Source: Vibrio mytili
GTDB lineage: Bacteria; Pseudomonadota; Gammaproteobacteria; Enterobacterales; Vibrionaceae
Assembly: GCF_000830505.1 (NCBI RefSeq)
Contig: NZ_JXOK01000008.1
Coordinates: 62,001 to 126,000, forward strand
Direction: 5' to 3'
DNA: 64,000 nt
A model generated the notes under the pieces. That model was not told where the DNA came from. It did not search any database and was given only the letters and a program-made list of their open reading frames with translations. Positions 19,198 to 27,983 of this stretch are shown one piece after another; within the stretch, counting starts at the first letter, position 1, and the number at the start of each line of letters is the position of its first letter. Made by a program: the position numbers and the translations under genes.

Positions 19198-19260
19198 AGT
19201 GACATTGTCACTTATTTTTTGTATCTCTAATCGTTATATGCCGCGCAAACAATGTCACTA
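19198..19260. repeat. Palindrome with extra half-site in the ureD-ureA gap
   Basis: AGTGACATTGTCACT (19198-19212) is a perfect 7-1-7 palindrome. A second copy of one arm, ACAATGTCACT, lies at about 19249-19259 at the end of ureD. The arrangement could be an operator for an internal ureA promoter or an alternative-pairing RNA element. Confidence 0.55.
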
Positions 19261-20115
19261 GGTGTTCCAGATTCGTGGTGCACTGGCTTGTCTTTGCATC
19301 AATTGTGGACGAATTATTGCCCAACAAGTACGTAACTGGTGTTGTGCTTGCTCACTGCAATCACCCAGATAACGCACCAGTAAAACATTGAGTCGATAAG
19401 TGATACTGAGCGTCCCTTGTGTGTCCGCCGAAAAGTGGTCGCGTAACGCTTCGACCATCGAAGCCGCATCATCTAGGCCAACCACCGTCAACATGCCAGA
19501 CACTAGGTGTCCATTGAACCCACTAACGGCGGTAAGTAATGGATCGTCCGCTGCTAAGTATTGGCGCTCAAGCAACAATGGCTTACCGTCCTGATAGATC
19601 GACAAACGCTGCTCAACACTGCCTTGAGTAAAGGGCAAGTGACTCTTCGGTCGACCTAAACAAAACACATCCATACCGACAAATTTTGCGCTTCCGTGTA
19701 GGTTAACGCTGGTGGTTAACTTGCCATGTGCGCCATTAAAAACGATGGTTTCCATTGGCAACCACTCACAAGAGGCATTATCGACTTCGATATCCACATG
19801 CTGCTTTTGCTCGATATTGTGGCTATCTGCCTTATAAATTTTGCCCGCTGAAGGTGTCGTGACCAGTGCATGACTACCACTTTGGCAATGAATCTGAATG
19901 CTCAAATCATCACCGGATACCAATCCACCTGGTGGATGCAGTAGGTAAACGTGGCAAACGTCTTGCTCTGGATAGAACGGTCTTTGAACGCGCAGCGGAC
20001 CTTGAAACTCCATCCGTTTCATTTGTGTTCTGTCACCCGACTTGCTAAACCCCAATGCCAAATAAGCGGGCCAATGACGTTTAGTTTGAGTCGACATATT
20101 AAAGACACTGTTCAT
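19258..20115 (-). CDS. ureD: Urease accessory protein UreD (UreH)
   Basis: A 285-residue accessory protein that binds apo-urease and, with UreF and UreG, passes nickel to the active site. Family features are LRVQRPFYPE, HPPGGLVSGD and the TPSAGKIYK segment. It is the first urease gene after urtE, 6 bases downstream, so urea uptake and urease are transcribed together. The ATG at 20115 is used; a later in-frame Met is seven codons in. Confidence 0.92.
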   Translation of the reverse strand: MNSVFNMSTQTKRHWPAYLALGFSKSGDRTQMKRMEFQGPLRVQRPFYPEQDVCHVYLLHPPGGLVSGDDLSIQIHCQSGSHALVTTPSAGKIYKADSHNIEQKQHVDIEVDNASCEWLPMETIVFNGAHGKLTTSVNLHGSAKFVGMDVFCLGRPKSHLPFTQGSVEQRLSIYQDGKPLLLERQYLAADDPLLTAVSGFNGHLVSGMLTVVGLDDAASMVEALRDHFSADTQGTLSITYRLNVLLVRYLGDCSEQAQHQLRTCWAIIRPQLMQRQASAPRIWNT

Positions 20116-20121
20116 AACACA

Positions 20122-20817
20122 TCACACCGTGAGATATTTCTTAACCAATTCGTCGTTTAGGGCGTCCATGTCGCCCATCGCAACCTGTCGACCACGGTCA
20201 ATAATGCAAAAGTTATCTGCCACTTTGCGGGCGAAAGGCAGTTTCTGCTCGACGAGTAACACCGTGAGGCCGATTTCTTTGTTCAGTCGACGAATAATGT
20301 CGCCGATTTCCGCTACGACATTCGGTTGAATCCCTTCCGTTGGTTCATCCAAAATCAGTAGTTTGGGGTTAATCACCAAAGCACGCCCAATAGCCAACTG
20401 CTGTTGTTGTCCACCCGATAAATCCCCGCCTCGACGGTGAAGCATCTCCTTCAACACAGGAAAAAGCTCATAAATAAAGTCTGGCACTTGCTTCGCACCA
20501 TCACCTCGCATTGGCAATCCAATGCGCAAATTCTCTTCGACGGTGAGTAATGGAAAAATTTGCCGCCCTTGCGGTACATAACCGATACCAATCGGTGCGC
20601 GTTTCTCCGCTGCCAATTTGGTAATGTCTTGGCCAAGGAAGTTAATTTCACCACTTTTGGTCGGCAACAATCCCATAATGCATTGCAACAACGTGGTTTT
20701 TCCGACCCCATTTCGTCCCATAAGTACCGTGCACTTTCCTTCAGGAATATGCATATCGAGATCCCACAACGTGTGGCTCTGACCATAAAATTGGTTTAGT
20801 CCTTTAATCTCAATCAT
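20122..20817 (-). CDS. urtE: Urea ABC transporter ATP-binding protein UrtE
   Basis: A 231-residue ABC ATPase of the branched-chain/urea (HAAT) class: Walker A GRNGVGKTTLL, signature LSGGQQQQLAIGRAL, Walker B LLILDEPTEG. With UrtD it powers urea import. Its ATG overlaps the urtD stop in ATGA. Confidence 0.93.
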   Translation of the reverse strand: MIEIKGLNQFYGQSHTLWDLDMHIPEGKCTVLMGRNGVGKTTLLQCIMGLLPTKSGEINFLGQDITKLAAEKRAPIGIGYVPQGRQIFPLLTVEENLRIGLPMRGDGAKQVPDFIYELFPVLKEMLHRRGGDLSGGQQQQLAIGRALVINPKLLILDEPTEGIQPNVVAEIGDIIRRLNKEIGLTVLLVEQKLPFARKVADNFCIIDRGRQVAMGDMDALNDELVKKYLTV

Positions 20818-21650
20818 GCTTCTTCTCCAAGGTAGACTTCCACAACTTTCGGGTTGCTTTGCACTTTATCCATAGTGCCTTCAGCCAACACACTGCCTTG
20901 GTGAAGCACCGTGACATCACGGGCAACCGAACGGACAAAGTCCATATCGTGCTCAACCAGCACAATGGTGCGTTCACCCGCTAAAGAGGTAAGCAGTTCA
21001 CCGGTTCGGTCCATTTCTTGGTGGGTCATACCCGCAACTGGCTCATCGACCAAAAGCAACTTCGGGTTCTGCATAAGCAGCATGCCGATTTCTAACCACT
21101 GCTTTTGTCCGTGGGACAAAGCGCCTGCCAATAGACTGCGATTCTCGTATAAACCGATTTGTTTCAATACGTGATCAATGTGATCCACTTGGCTTGGCGT
21201 CAGCGTAGCAAAGAGACTCGACAGCACCGTTTTAGGGCCCGCCATGGCCAATTCCAAGTTGTGAAAGACTGATTGAGATTCGAACACAGTCGGCTTTTGA
21301 AACTTACGGCCGATACCAGCTTGTGCAATCTCTGGCTCACTCATGTCGAGCAAGTTAATGTTTTGACCAAACCAGGCCGTGCCGCTATCAGGGCGCGTTT
21401 TACCAGTAATAATATCCATCATGGTGGTTTTTCCCGCACCATTTGGACCAATAATGCATCGTAACTCGCCTTCTTTGATATACAGGTTTAAGTCATTAAT
21501 CGCTTTAAAGCCGTCAAACGCAACGCTGATTCCTTCTAGATACAACAAGCAGCCATGTCCCACGTTAAGCATCGGATTCACTTGTGGCATCATAAAGTCA
21601 TAGACTTGGTCACGATCAGTCAGTGCTTTTACATATTTAAGGACGCTCAT
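20814..21650 (-). CDS. urtD: Urea ABC transporter ATP-binding protein UrtD
   Basis: A 278-residue ABC ATPase with Walker A GPNGAGKTTMM, the LSHGQKQWLEIG signature that is usual for UrtD, and Walker B LLLVDEPVAG. About 35 residues precede the conserved ABC domain. It is coupled by ATGA overlaps to urtC before it and urtE after it. Confidence 0.93.
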   Translation of the reverse strand: MSVLKYVKALTDRDQVYDFMMPQVNPMLNVGHGCLLYLEGISVAFDGFKAINDLNLYIKEGELRCIIGPNGAGKTTMMDIITGKTRPDSGTAWFGQNINLLDMSEPEIAQAGIGRKFQKPTVFESQSVFHNLELAMAGPKTVLSSLFATLTPSQVDHIDHVLKQIGLYENRSLLAGALSHGQKQWLEIGMLLMQNPKLLLVDEPVAGMTHQEMDRTGELLTSLAGERTIVLVEHDMDFVRSVARDVTVLHQGSVLAEGTMDKVQSNPKVVEVYLGEEA

Positions 21651-22732
21651 GATTGCACCTCTTTACGTTTGATAAGCCCAGTTACTCCTTTTGGAAGGAA
21701 CAACGTCACAAGGACAAACATCGCCCCCAAACTAAACAGCCATACTTCAGGCAGTGCTGCGGTCAGGTAGGTTTTGGCATAATTAACAGCAAGCGCCCCG
21801 ACTACGGCTCCGTATAAGGTTGCACGACCGCCTAGCGCCACCCATACCACTAGCTCTATAGAATTCAGAGGTGAAAACTCAGAGGGGTTGATAATGCCAA
21901 CTTGAGGGACATATAACGCCCCAGCAATACCGGCAAGCACGGCAGAAAATGTGAAGATAGCCAGCTTGACGTATTCGACTTTGTAACCAGTAAAACGAGT
22001 TCTTGCTTCTGCGTCTCGCACCGCCATTGCAACACGGCCTAGACGACTGACGACAATAAAGCGACATGCCAAATAGCCTAAACCCAAAGCAATGCCGGAC
22101 AACATGAACAGAGTCAGTCGGGTCGAGTCTGCTTGGAGGTCAAACCCCAAGATGTCCTTAAAGTCAGTTAGTCCATTGTTACCGCCAAAGCCCATTTCGT
22201 TACGGAAAAATGCAAGTAGTAAGGCATAAGTCAGCGCTTGAGTAATAATCGATAGATACACCCCAGTAACACGAGAGCGAAACGCAAACCAACCAAATAC
22301 GAATGCAAGTATTCCAGGAGCAAGCACGACCATCAGCATCGCAAACCAGAACTGGTCAAAACCGTGCCAAAACCATGGCAACTCTTGCCAGTTAAGGAAA
22401 ACCATAAAATCCGGTAACTCTGCGTTACCATACACACCTCGGTCTCCAATCTGGCGCATTAAATACATCCCCATGGCATAACCACCGAGTGCAAAAAATG
22501 CGGCATGACCCAGGCTTAAAATCCCTAAATAGCCCCACACTAAATCCACGGCAACGGCCAATAATGCATAAGTGAGGTATTTACCCATGAGCGTGATTGT
22601 GTAGGTGGACATGTGCAATGCCGAGCCTTCGGCAAAGAACAAGTTCATTGATGGAATGACACACAGCGCGGCACCCAAAACAATCAAAAACAGCAGTGTA
22701 GAACGATCGAACAATTTTGATTGAAGATCCAT
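21647..22732 (-). CDS. urtC: Urea ABC transporter permease UrtC
   Basis: A 361-residue inner-membrane permease of the LivM type, with about nine to ten membrane segments and the conserved GYLGILSLGHAAFFALGGYA. I start at the ATG at 22732, preceded by GGAGGG; the longer upstream frame only overlaps the end of urtB. It pairs with UrtB to form the urea channel. Confidence 0.92.
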   Translation of the reverse strand: MDLQSKLFDRSTLLFLIVLGAALCVIPSMNLFFAEGSALHMSTYTITLMGKYLTYALLAVAVDLVWGYLGILSLGHAAFFALGGYAMGMYLMRQIGDRGVYGNAELPDFMVFLNWQELPWFWHGFDQFWFAMLMVVLAPGILAFVFGWFAFRSRVTGVYLSIITQALTYALLLAFFRNEMGFGGNNGLTDFKDILGFDLQADSTRLTLFMLSGIALGLGYLACRFIVVSRLGRVAMAVRDAEARTRFTGYKVEYVKLAIFTFSAVLAGIAGALYVPQVGIINPSEFSPLNSIELVVWVALGGRATLYGAVVGALAVNYAKTYLTAALPEVWLFSLGAMFVLVTLFLPKGVTGLIKRKEVQS

Positions 22733-22734
22733 GA

Positions 22735-24402
22735 TTAACCCTCCGCCGAGCGACCCTTCTGAGGGAACAAGCCTCGGGGTTTCTTCTGAATAAAGAGAAT
22801 GATGAATACCAGTACTAGGATTTTCGCCAGAACGGCACCAGCCCAAGGCTCCATCACTTTGTTAGCAATACCAAGCGACATACCTGCCACCAAAGTACCC
22901 CACAAATTACCGACACCACCAAACACCACGACCATAAAAGAGTCGATAATGTACGCTTGCCCTAAGTTAGGACCGACGTTAGTTAATTGGCTGAGTGCTA
23001 CACCTGCAATGCCTGCGATACCCGAACCTAAGCCGAACGTCATGGCATCAACCCACTCGGATTTCACACCCATTGAACGTGCCATATTGCGGTTTTGAGA
23101 CACAGCACGAACTTCAATACCGAGTCGGGTATAACGTAATACAGCGAACAACATGGCAAAGACGATTAAGCAGAAAATAATGATGTAGAAACGGTTAAGC
23201 GTCAGACTCAGTAGTGGGTTAATTTCAATGACACCTTGCATCCATTCTGGGGTAGAAACAGAACGGTTCAGAGGTGAGAAGATGGTACGCACGGCTTGTT
23301 GAAGCACCAAACTGATACCAAATGTCGCCAGTAACGTTTCCAATGGACGTCCGTACAAGTGACGAATTACAGTCCGTTCAATTAAAACCCCGACAGCACC
23401 GGACACCAAAAATGCCACAGGTATTGAAACAATAATCGACCAACCAATATGATTTGGCATCAGCGTTTGAATGACATACGTCGTGTACGCACCCAGCATG
23501 ATCAGTTCGCCATGGGCCATGTTGATGATGCCCATAACACCAAAGGTAATCGCCAAACCAATCGCTGCCAACACAAGAACAGAACCCAGACTTAGGCCAA
23601 AGAACAAAGTTTCACCAAACTGCGCCATACTGACGCGCTGCTCTATTAACCCAAGCGCTTTATTTGTTGCTTCGGTTAACGTTTGGTTTGGCTCAGTGGA
23701 CAAAAACTGAGTGAGCGCATTACGAGCCGTTGGTTGATAGCTGTCACCCAGAGTTGCAATAGCGGCCAACTGTTCATCTTGTGTACTGCTGTGTTCCAGT
23801 TGATAAATCGCCAACGCGGTGTCCAATACTTGCTGTACGTCCGAATCGGTTTCTGTACTCCGCGCCTGTTGCAACATCGCGTAACTTTGAGCGTCAAGCT
23901 CACCCATCAGTTGGGTAACGGCATCAATTCTCTTATGTTCATCAGGATGGCGAATATTAAGTGCCGCCAACTGAAGCTTGATCTCCCCACGGAGTTGGTT
24001 GTTAATGCCCACTTTTTTGACTGAGCGGCGTTTTACTTGTTGTGCTGGTGTCGATTCTGCGGCGAAAAGTGGAGTGACTAAATATTTGGAGCCTTGTTTC
24101 TCGACGATTTTGACCAGCTGCTTGGAATCTTTATCAAAGTAAATGTCGCCCGCTAATAGTAAATTTAAAACGTCAACTGCACGCTCATCACCACTATCAC
24201 CAATGTTTGCGACAGCGATGCTGACTTGATCATAATCTCGGGTGGTGAGTCGTTGCAGTTCACTCTCGAAATTAGTAGCAGAAGCGAAGGTTTGAGCCGT
24301 TAAGAATATGCTAGAGAGTGCAACGAAAATACCAAGGCCACCTTTAGAAAGACAACCAAACAAACGGCTAAATCGTTGCATAACAAATGCATGAAATATC
24401 AT
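22735..24402 (-). CDS. urtB: Urea ABC transporter permease UrtB with N-terminal extension
   Basis: A LivH-type permease of about 555 residues. The C-terminal 300 residues are the permease (AIGLAITFGVMGIINMAHGE is the family hallmark). Before it lie a signal-like segment (residues about 10-35) and a roughly 220-residue, probably periplasmic, helical domain, as in many proteobacterial UrtB proteins. I start at 24402, where AGAGG precedes the ATG by 7 bases; the frame stays open upstream without a better ribosome site. Confidence 0.9.
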   Translation of the reverse strand: MIFHAFVMQRFSRLFGCLSKGGLGIFVALSSIFLTAQTFASATNFESELQRLTTRDYDQVSIAVANIGDSGDERAVDVLNLLLAGDIYFDKDSKQLVKIVEKQGSKYLVTPLFAAESTPAQQVKRRSVKKVGINNQLRGEIKLQLAALNIRHPDEHKRIDAVTQLMGELDAQSYAMLQQARSTETDSDVQQVLDTALAIYQLEHSSTQDEQLAAIATLGDSYQPTARNALTQFLSTEPNQTLTEATNKALGLIEQRVSMAQFGETLFFGLSLGSVLVLAAIGLAITFGVMGIINMAHGELIMLGAYTTYVIQTLMPNHIGWSIIVSIPVAFLVSGAVGVLIERTVIRHLYGRPLETLLATFGISLVLQQAVRTIFSPLNRSVSTPEWMQGVIEINPLLSLTLNRFYIIIFCLIVFAMLFAVLRYTRLGIEVRAVSQNRNMARSMGVKSEWVDAMTFGLGSGIAGIAGVALSQLTNVGPNLGQAYIIDSFMVVVFGGVGNLWGTLVAGMSLGIANKVMEPWAGAVLAKILVLVFIILFIQKKPRGLFPQKGRSAEG

Positions 24403-24565
24403 TTGAGAGCCTCTGTTAAGTAGAATACGCATCTCAGAGAGAATGAGTAAAATGTAAGTCCAATTGGATGACAGCGTTACTGTCAACTTAGTGAGTACAT
24501 ATCAAGTAACGCTGAAATAAACATGAAGAACTGGACTCTATGACAGGAGTCGTTCTAAAAACCCG

Positions 24566-25843
24566 TTAGTAGTTTTGACCAGAACATTTGCCTGTTTTGA
24601 TGTTGTAGTTACCGCATGACAACGGTTGACGCCAATCAGAGATAAGGTCTTTTGAGCCTGGTAAGAAATCCGACCATGCATCACCAGCAACTAGGCCAGA
24701 CGTTTGCCATACGGTTTCAAATTGACCATCATCCTGAATCTCGCCCAACAGTACTGGCTTAGTGATGTGGTGGTTAGGCATCATTGCTGAGTAACCACCA
24801 GTCAAGTTTGGTACCGTCACCCCGATCAAGGCATCACCGACCACAGAAGGATCCGTTGTACCGGCTTTTTTCACGGCCTCAACCCACATGTTGAAACCGA
24901 TATAATGCGCTTCCATTGGGTCATTGGTGACACGTTCATCGTCTTTAATGAATTTATGCCACTGCTCAATGAACTCGTCGTTCGCGTCAGATTCAACGCT
25001 CATGAAGTAGTTCCAAGCTGCCAAGTGGCCAACCAACGAAGACGTATCCATACCAGAAAGTTCTTCTTCACCTACGGAGAATGCAACGACAGGGATATCG
25101 CTGGCTGAAATACCTTGGTTACCCAACTCTTTGTAGAACGGAACATTTGCATCGCCGTTGATGGTTGATACCACAGCGGTTTTCTTACCTGCGGAACCAA
25201 ACTTTTTGATATCTGACACAATGGACTGCCAATCAGAGTGACCAAACGGTGTGTAGTTGATCATGATGTCAGCATCCGTCACACCCTTCTCTTTCAAATA
25301 CGCTTCTAGGATTTTATTAGTCGTGCGCGGGTAAACGTAGTCGGTTCCAGCCAGCACCCAACGCTTAACACCTTGCTCTAACAAGTAGTCAACGGCTGGA
25401 ATAGCTTGCTGGTTTGGCGCAGCGCCGGTGTAAAAAACATTTTTAGACGATTCTTCACCCTCATATTGCACTGGGTAGAAAAGTAAGCTGTCGAGCTCTT
25501 CAAAAACGGGCAATACCGATTTACGGGATACTGATGTCCAACAGCCAAAGACCGCATCCACTTTGTCTTTCGAGATCAGCTCACGTGCTTTTTCAGCAAA
25601 CATTGGCCAGTTAGAGGCAGGGTCAACAACGACCGCTTCAAGTTTCTTACCTAACAAGCCACCTTTTTTGTTCTGCTCATCAATCAGCATTAACATAGTG
25701 TCTTTAAGAGTGGTTTCGCTGATTGCCATCGTGCCGGATAGTGAGTGCAGAACACCAACTTTAATGGTGTCTTCATCTGCCATTACGTATCCACTAAAGA
25801 GTGACGCTGCTAGTACTGAAGTCGCTAAGAAATTCCGTTTCAT
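24566..25843 (-). CDS. urtA: Urea ABC transporter substrate-binding protein UrtA
   Basis: A 425-residue periplasmic binding protein with a signal peptide cleaved near ADEDT (after residue 22). The start of the mature part, KVGVLHSLSGTMAISE, and FGCWTSVSRKSVLPVFEE are typical of UrtA/FmdD-type urea and short-amide binders. It is the first gene of the 11-kb urt-ure operon, and its promoter lies in the 340-base region shared with the divergent NCS1-kinase gene. Confidence 0.93.
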   Translation of the reverse strand: MKRNFLATSVLAASLFSGYVMADEDTIKVGVLHSLSGTMAISETTLKDTMLMLIDEQNKKGGLLGKKLEAVVVDPASNWPMFAEKARELISKDKVDAVFGCWTSVSRKSVLPVFEELDSLLFYPVQYEGEESSKNVFYTGAAPNQQAIPAVDYLLEQGVKRWVLAGTDYVYPRTTNKILEAYLKEKGVTDADIMINYTPFGHSDWQSIVSDIKKFGSAGKKTAVVSTINGDANVPFYKELGNQGISASDIPVVAFSVGEEELSGMDTSSLVGHLAAWNYFMSVESDANDEFIEQWHKFIKDDERVTNDPMEAHYIGFNMWVEAVKKAGTTDPSVVGDALIGVTVPNLTGGYSAMMPNHHITKPVLLGEIQDDGQFETVWQTSGLVAGDAWSDFLPGSKDLISDWRQPLSCGNYNIKTGKCSGQNY

Positions 25844-25998
25844 TCGTCTTCTTCCTTAAAGTAAATTTGCAAAAAATTAAAACGTTGTAAATCTGGTTCA
25901 TTCAATGCCCTTGAAGACATGACGATAACCAAGTGATTGAAATCGTGATGTCGGAATGAACGAGGTTCAGTATCAGCCAGATTGAATCATTTGAATAT

Positions 25999-26086
25999 GC
26001 GCAGTTAGCGCAGCAAAACTACGCACAATTACGCATGGAGAGATGTAATAAAAAGAGCTATATTTGTGGAGCACAGGATGTGCGTA
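25999..26086. promoter_or_regulatory. Repeated ACGCA/GCGCA motifs between urtA and the sensor kinase
   Basis: Four near-identical five-base words follow one another in the shared upstream region: GCGCA at 25999 and 26008, ACGCA at 26021 and 26031, the last two within TACGCA repeats exactly 10 bases apart. The inverse TGCGTA occurs at 26081, next to a GCACA-GGA-TGTGC hairpin. The rest of 25844-26186 shows no gene. The neighbouring LuxR-type response regulator is the natural candidate to bind here; that is inference. Confidence 0.5.
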
Positions 26087-26186
26087 ACATAGTATGAAAA
26101 TAACGGATATGCCTGCCACCTGTATGACATCACGTTATACGTCACTTGAAGGCAAGTAGTACTGTATATCTCAAGGAAAGAGAGTT

Positions 26187-27983
26187 ATTAACACACAACA
26201 AGTTCCCATCACTCGACGTCGATACAATAAACTGGTTGGTAACGAGTTACTGGAAGATTTCGCGTTGCGATTTACGGCAAAGCGCGCACGTAAATGGTCA
26301 GCGAGTTGGATTGCGAATACTGCGTTAGGCATTGTGTCGTTTTTAGTCCTTGAAGCGCTTGGTGGCACCATCACACTCAACTACGGGGTTATCAATTCGC
26401 TTTGGGCGATTTTAGCCGTAGCGCTAGTGGTAATTTTTTCCGGTATTCCTATCTGCTACTACGCCGCCAAACACGGCGTTGATATTGATTTGCTCAGTCG
26501 TGGGGCTGGGTTTGGCTATATCGGCTCAACGATCGTCTCTTTGATTTACGCATCGTTTACCTTTATTTTTTTCGCCTTAGAAGCCTCCATCATGTCCATG
26601 GCTATCGAGCTTCTGTTTGGCATTCCCATTGCCATTGCTTATGTGATCAGTGCGGTCATCGTCATTCCGCTCGTCGTATTGGGGATTACCAATATCGGCC
26701 GCTTTCAAATGTGGTCCCAACCGATTTGGCTAGCCTTACAGATCACCCCTCTTATCTATTTATTTACCCATCAAGACGCTAACATCAGTGAATGGTTGAG
26801 CTATGCGGGTGTCAATGATGCAAGTACCGATTTCAATTGGTTACTATTTGGCTCAGCCTCAGCCGTTCTCCTGTCTGTGGTTGCACAAATAGGTGAACAA
26901 GTCGACTTTTTACGTTTCCTGCCCGAGAAAGAAAAGTGCGGCAAACTCAAATGGTGGAGTGCAATGCTACTCGGTGGTCCTGGCTGGATGATTTTTGGCT
27001 CAATGAAGCTCGTGCTTGGGAGTTTTCTAGCGTGGTTTGCCATTAGCCAAGGCGTGTTACCCAATCTCGCAGCCGACCCTGCTCACATGTACTTTAATGT
27101 GTTTACTTTTACGACCGATAACACCCAACTGGCATTATTGGCCGCCGGCTTATTCGTGATTATTTCTCAGTTGAAAATCAACGTTGCCAACGCCTACGCC
27201 GGCTCACTCGCTTGGTCTAACTTTTTCTCTCGCCTGACTCACCACCACCCAGGTCGCGTTGTCTGGGTTGTGTTTAATGTCTTTATCGCATTACTGTTGA
27301 TGGAGCTTGGCGTCTATCAACTGCTTGAAAAAACCTTACAGATCTATTCTGTACTCGTTCTTGCGTGGGTTGGCTCCGTTGTCGCAGATTTAGTTGTGAA
27401 CAAACCTCTAGGGCTAAGTCCTAAAACCATCGAGTTTAAACGCTCAAAACTGTATGACATTAATCCGGTTGGTGTCGGCTCTATGTTGATTGCATCGGTG
27501 GTTGGAATTACGGCTCATCTCAATTTTTATGGTGAGATGATCAACGCTTTCGCATCCTATATAGCATTTGCATTACCATTTATTACGGCTCCGCTCATTG
27601 CACTACTTACTCGCAGTCGCTATTACCTGGTTGAAAATAACGTGATCGTAACCAGCTCAGAAGAAACCCATCAGTGCACGGTTTGCGAGCTGACGTTTGA
27701 AAAAGAAGACATGGCGCTCTGCCCCGCTTACGGTGGCCATATTTGCTCACTGTGCTGCTCACTTGATGTCCGCTGTCATGACCAATGCCGACCACAAGCG
27801 ACGTTTAGTGCACAAGTAAAAGACTTACTTTCACCCTATTTGCCAGCCAACTGGGTAAACAGTGTGTCTTCTACTCTGGCGCAGTTTGTCGTCGTGATGC
27901 TTATCGTGACCGTCGCAATGGGCTGTATTCTTACATTGGCGTATTCACAAATTCCCGGGCTTGAACAAGCGACATGGATGTAA
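26187..27983 (+). CDS. NCS1 permease-like sensor module with Cys-rich domain (kinase part split off)
   Basis: Membrane protein of about 598 residues resembling NCS1 nucleobase/hydantoin permeases (about 12 membrane segments), then a cytoplasmic Cys-rich insert near residues 495-538 (CTVC, CPAYGGHICSLCC, CHDQC), probably zinc-binding, and a further membrane segment. The homology-like N-terminus ITRRRYNKLVGNELLEDF lies upstream of the first TTG (26265); in frame the only plausible start is ATT at 26187, 9 bases after AAGGA. Its stop overlaps the kinase ORF by 10 bases in the -1 frame, so the two are probably one permease-kinase protein, either split or broken by a lost base. It is divergent from urtA. 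Confidence 0.75.
   Translation: MNTQQVPITRRRYNKLVGNELLEDFALRFTAKRARKWSASWIANTALGIVSFLVLEALGGTITLNYGVINSLWAILAVALVVIFSGIPICYYAAKHGVDIDLLSRGAGFGYIGSTIVSLIYASFTFIFFALEASIMSMAIELLFGIPIAIAYVISAVIVIPLVVLGITNIGRFQMWSQPIWLALQITPLIYLFTHQDANISEWLSYAGVNDASTDFNWLLFGSASAVLLSVVAQIGEQVDFLRFLPEKEKCGKLKWWSAMLLGGPGWMIFGSMKLVLGSFLAWFAISQGVLPNLAADPAHMYFNVFTFTTDNTQLALLAAGLFVIISQLKINVANAYAGSLAWSNFFSRLTHHHPGRVVWVVFNVFIALLLMELGVYQLLEKTLQIYSVLVLAWVGSVVADLVVNKPLGLSPKTIEFKRSKLYDINPVGVGSMLIASVVGITAHLNFYGEMINAFASYIAFALPFITAPLIALLTRSRYYLVENNVIVTSSEETHQCTVCELTFEKEDMALCPAYGGHICSLCCSLDVRCHDQCRPQATFSAQVKDLLSPYLPANWVNSVSSTLAQFVVVMLIVTVAMGCILTLAYSQIPGLEQATWM

Noticed and set aside
27974-27983. Treating the NCS1 and kinase frames as certainly one broken gene
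   Set aside because: A 10-base overlap with an in-place ATG is also compatible with two coupled genes; kept as separate entries with the fusion noted.
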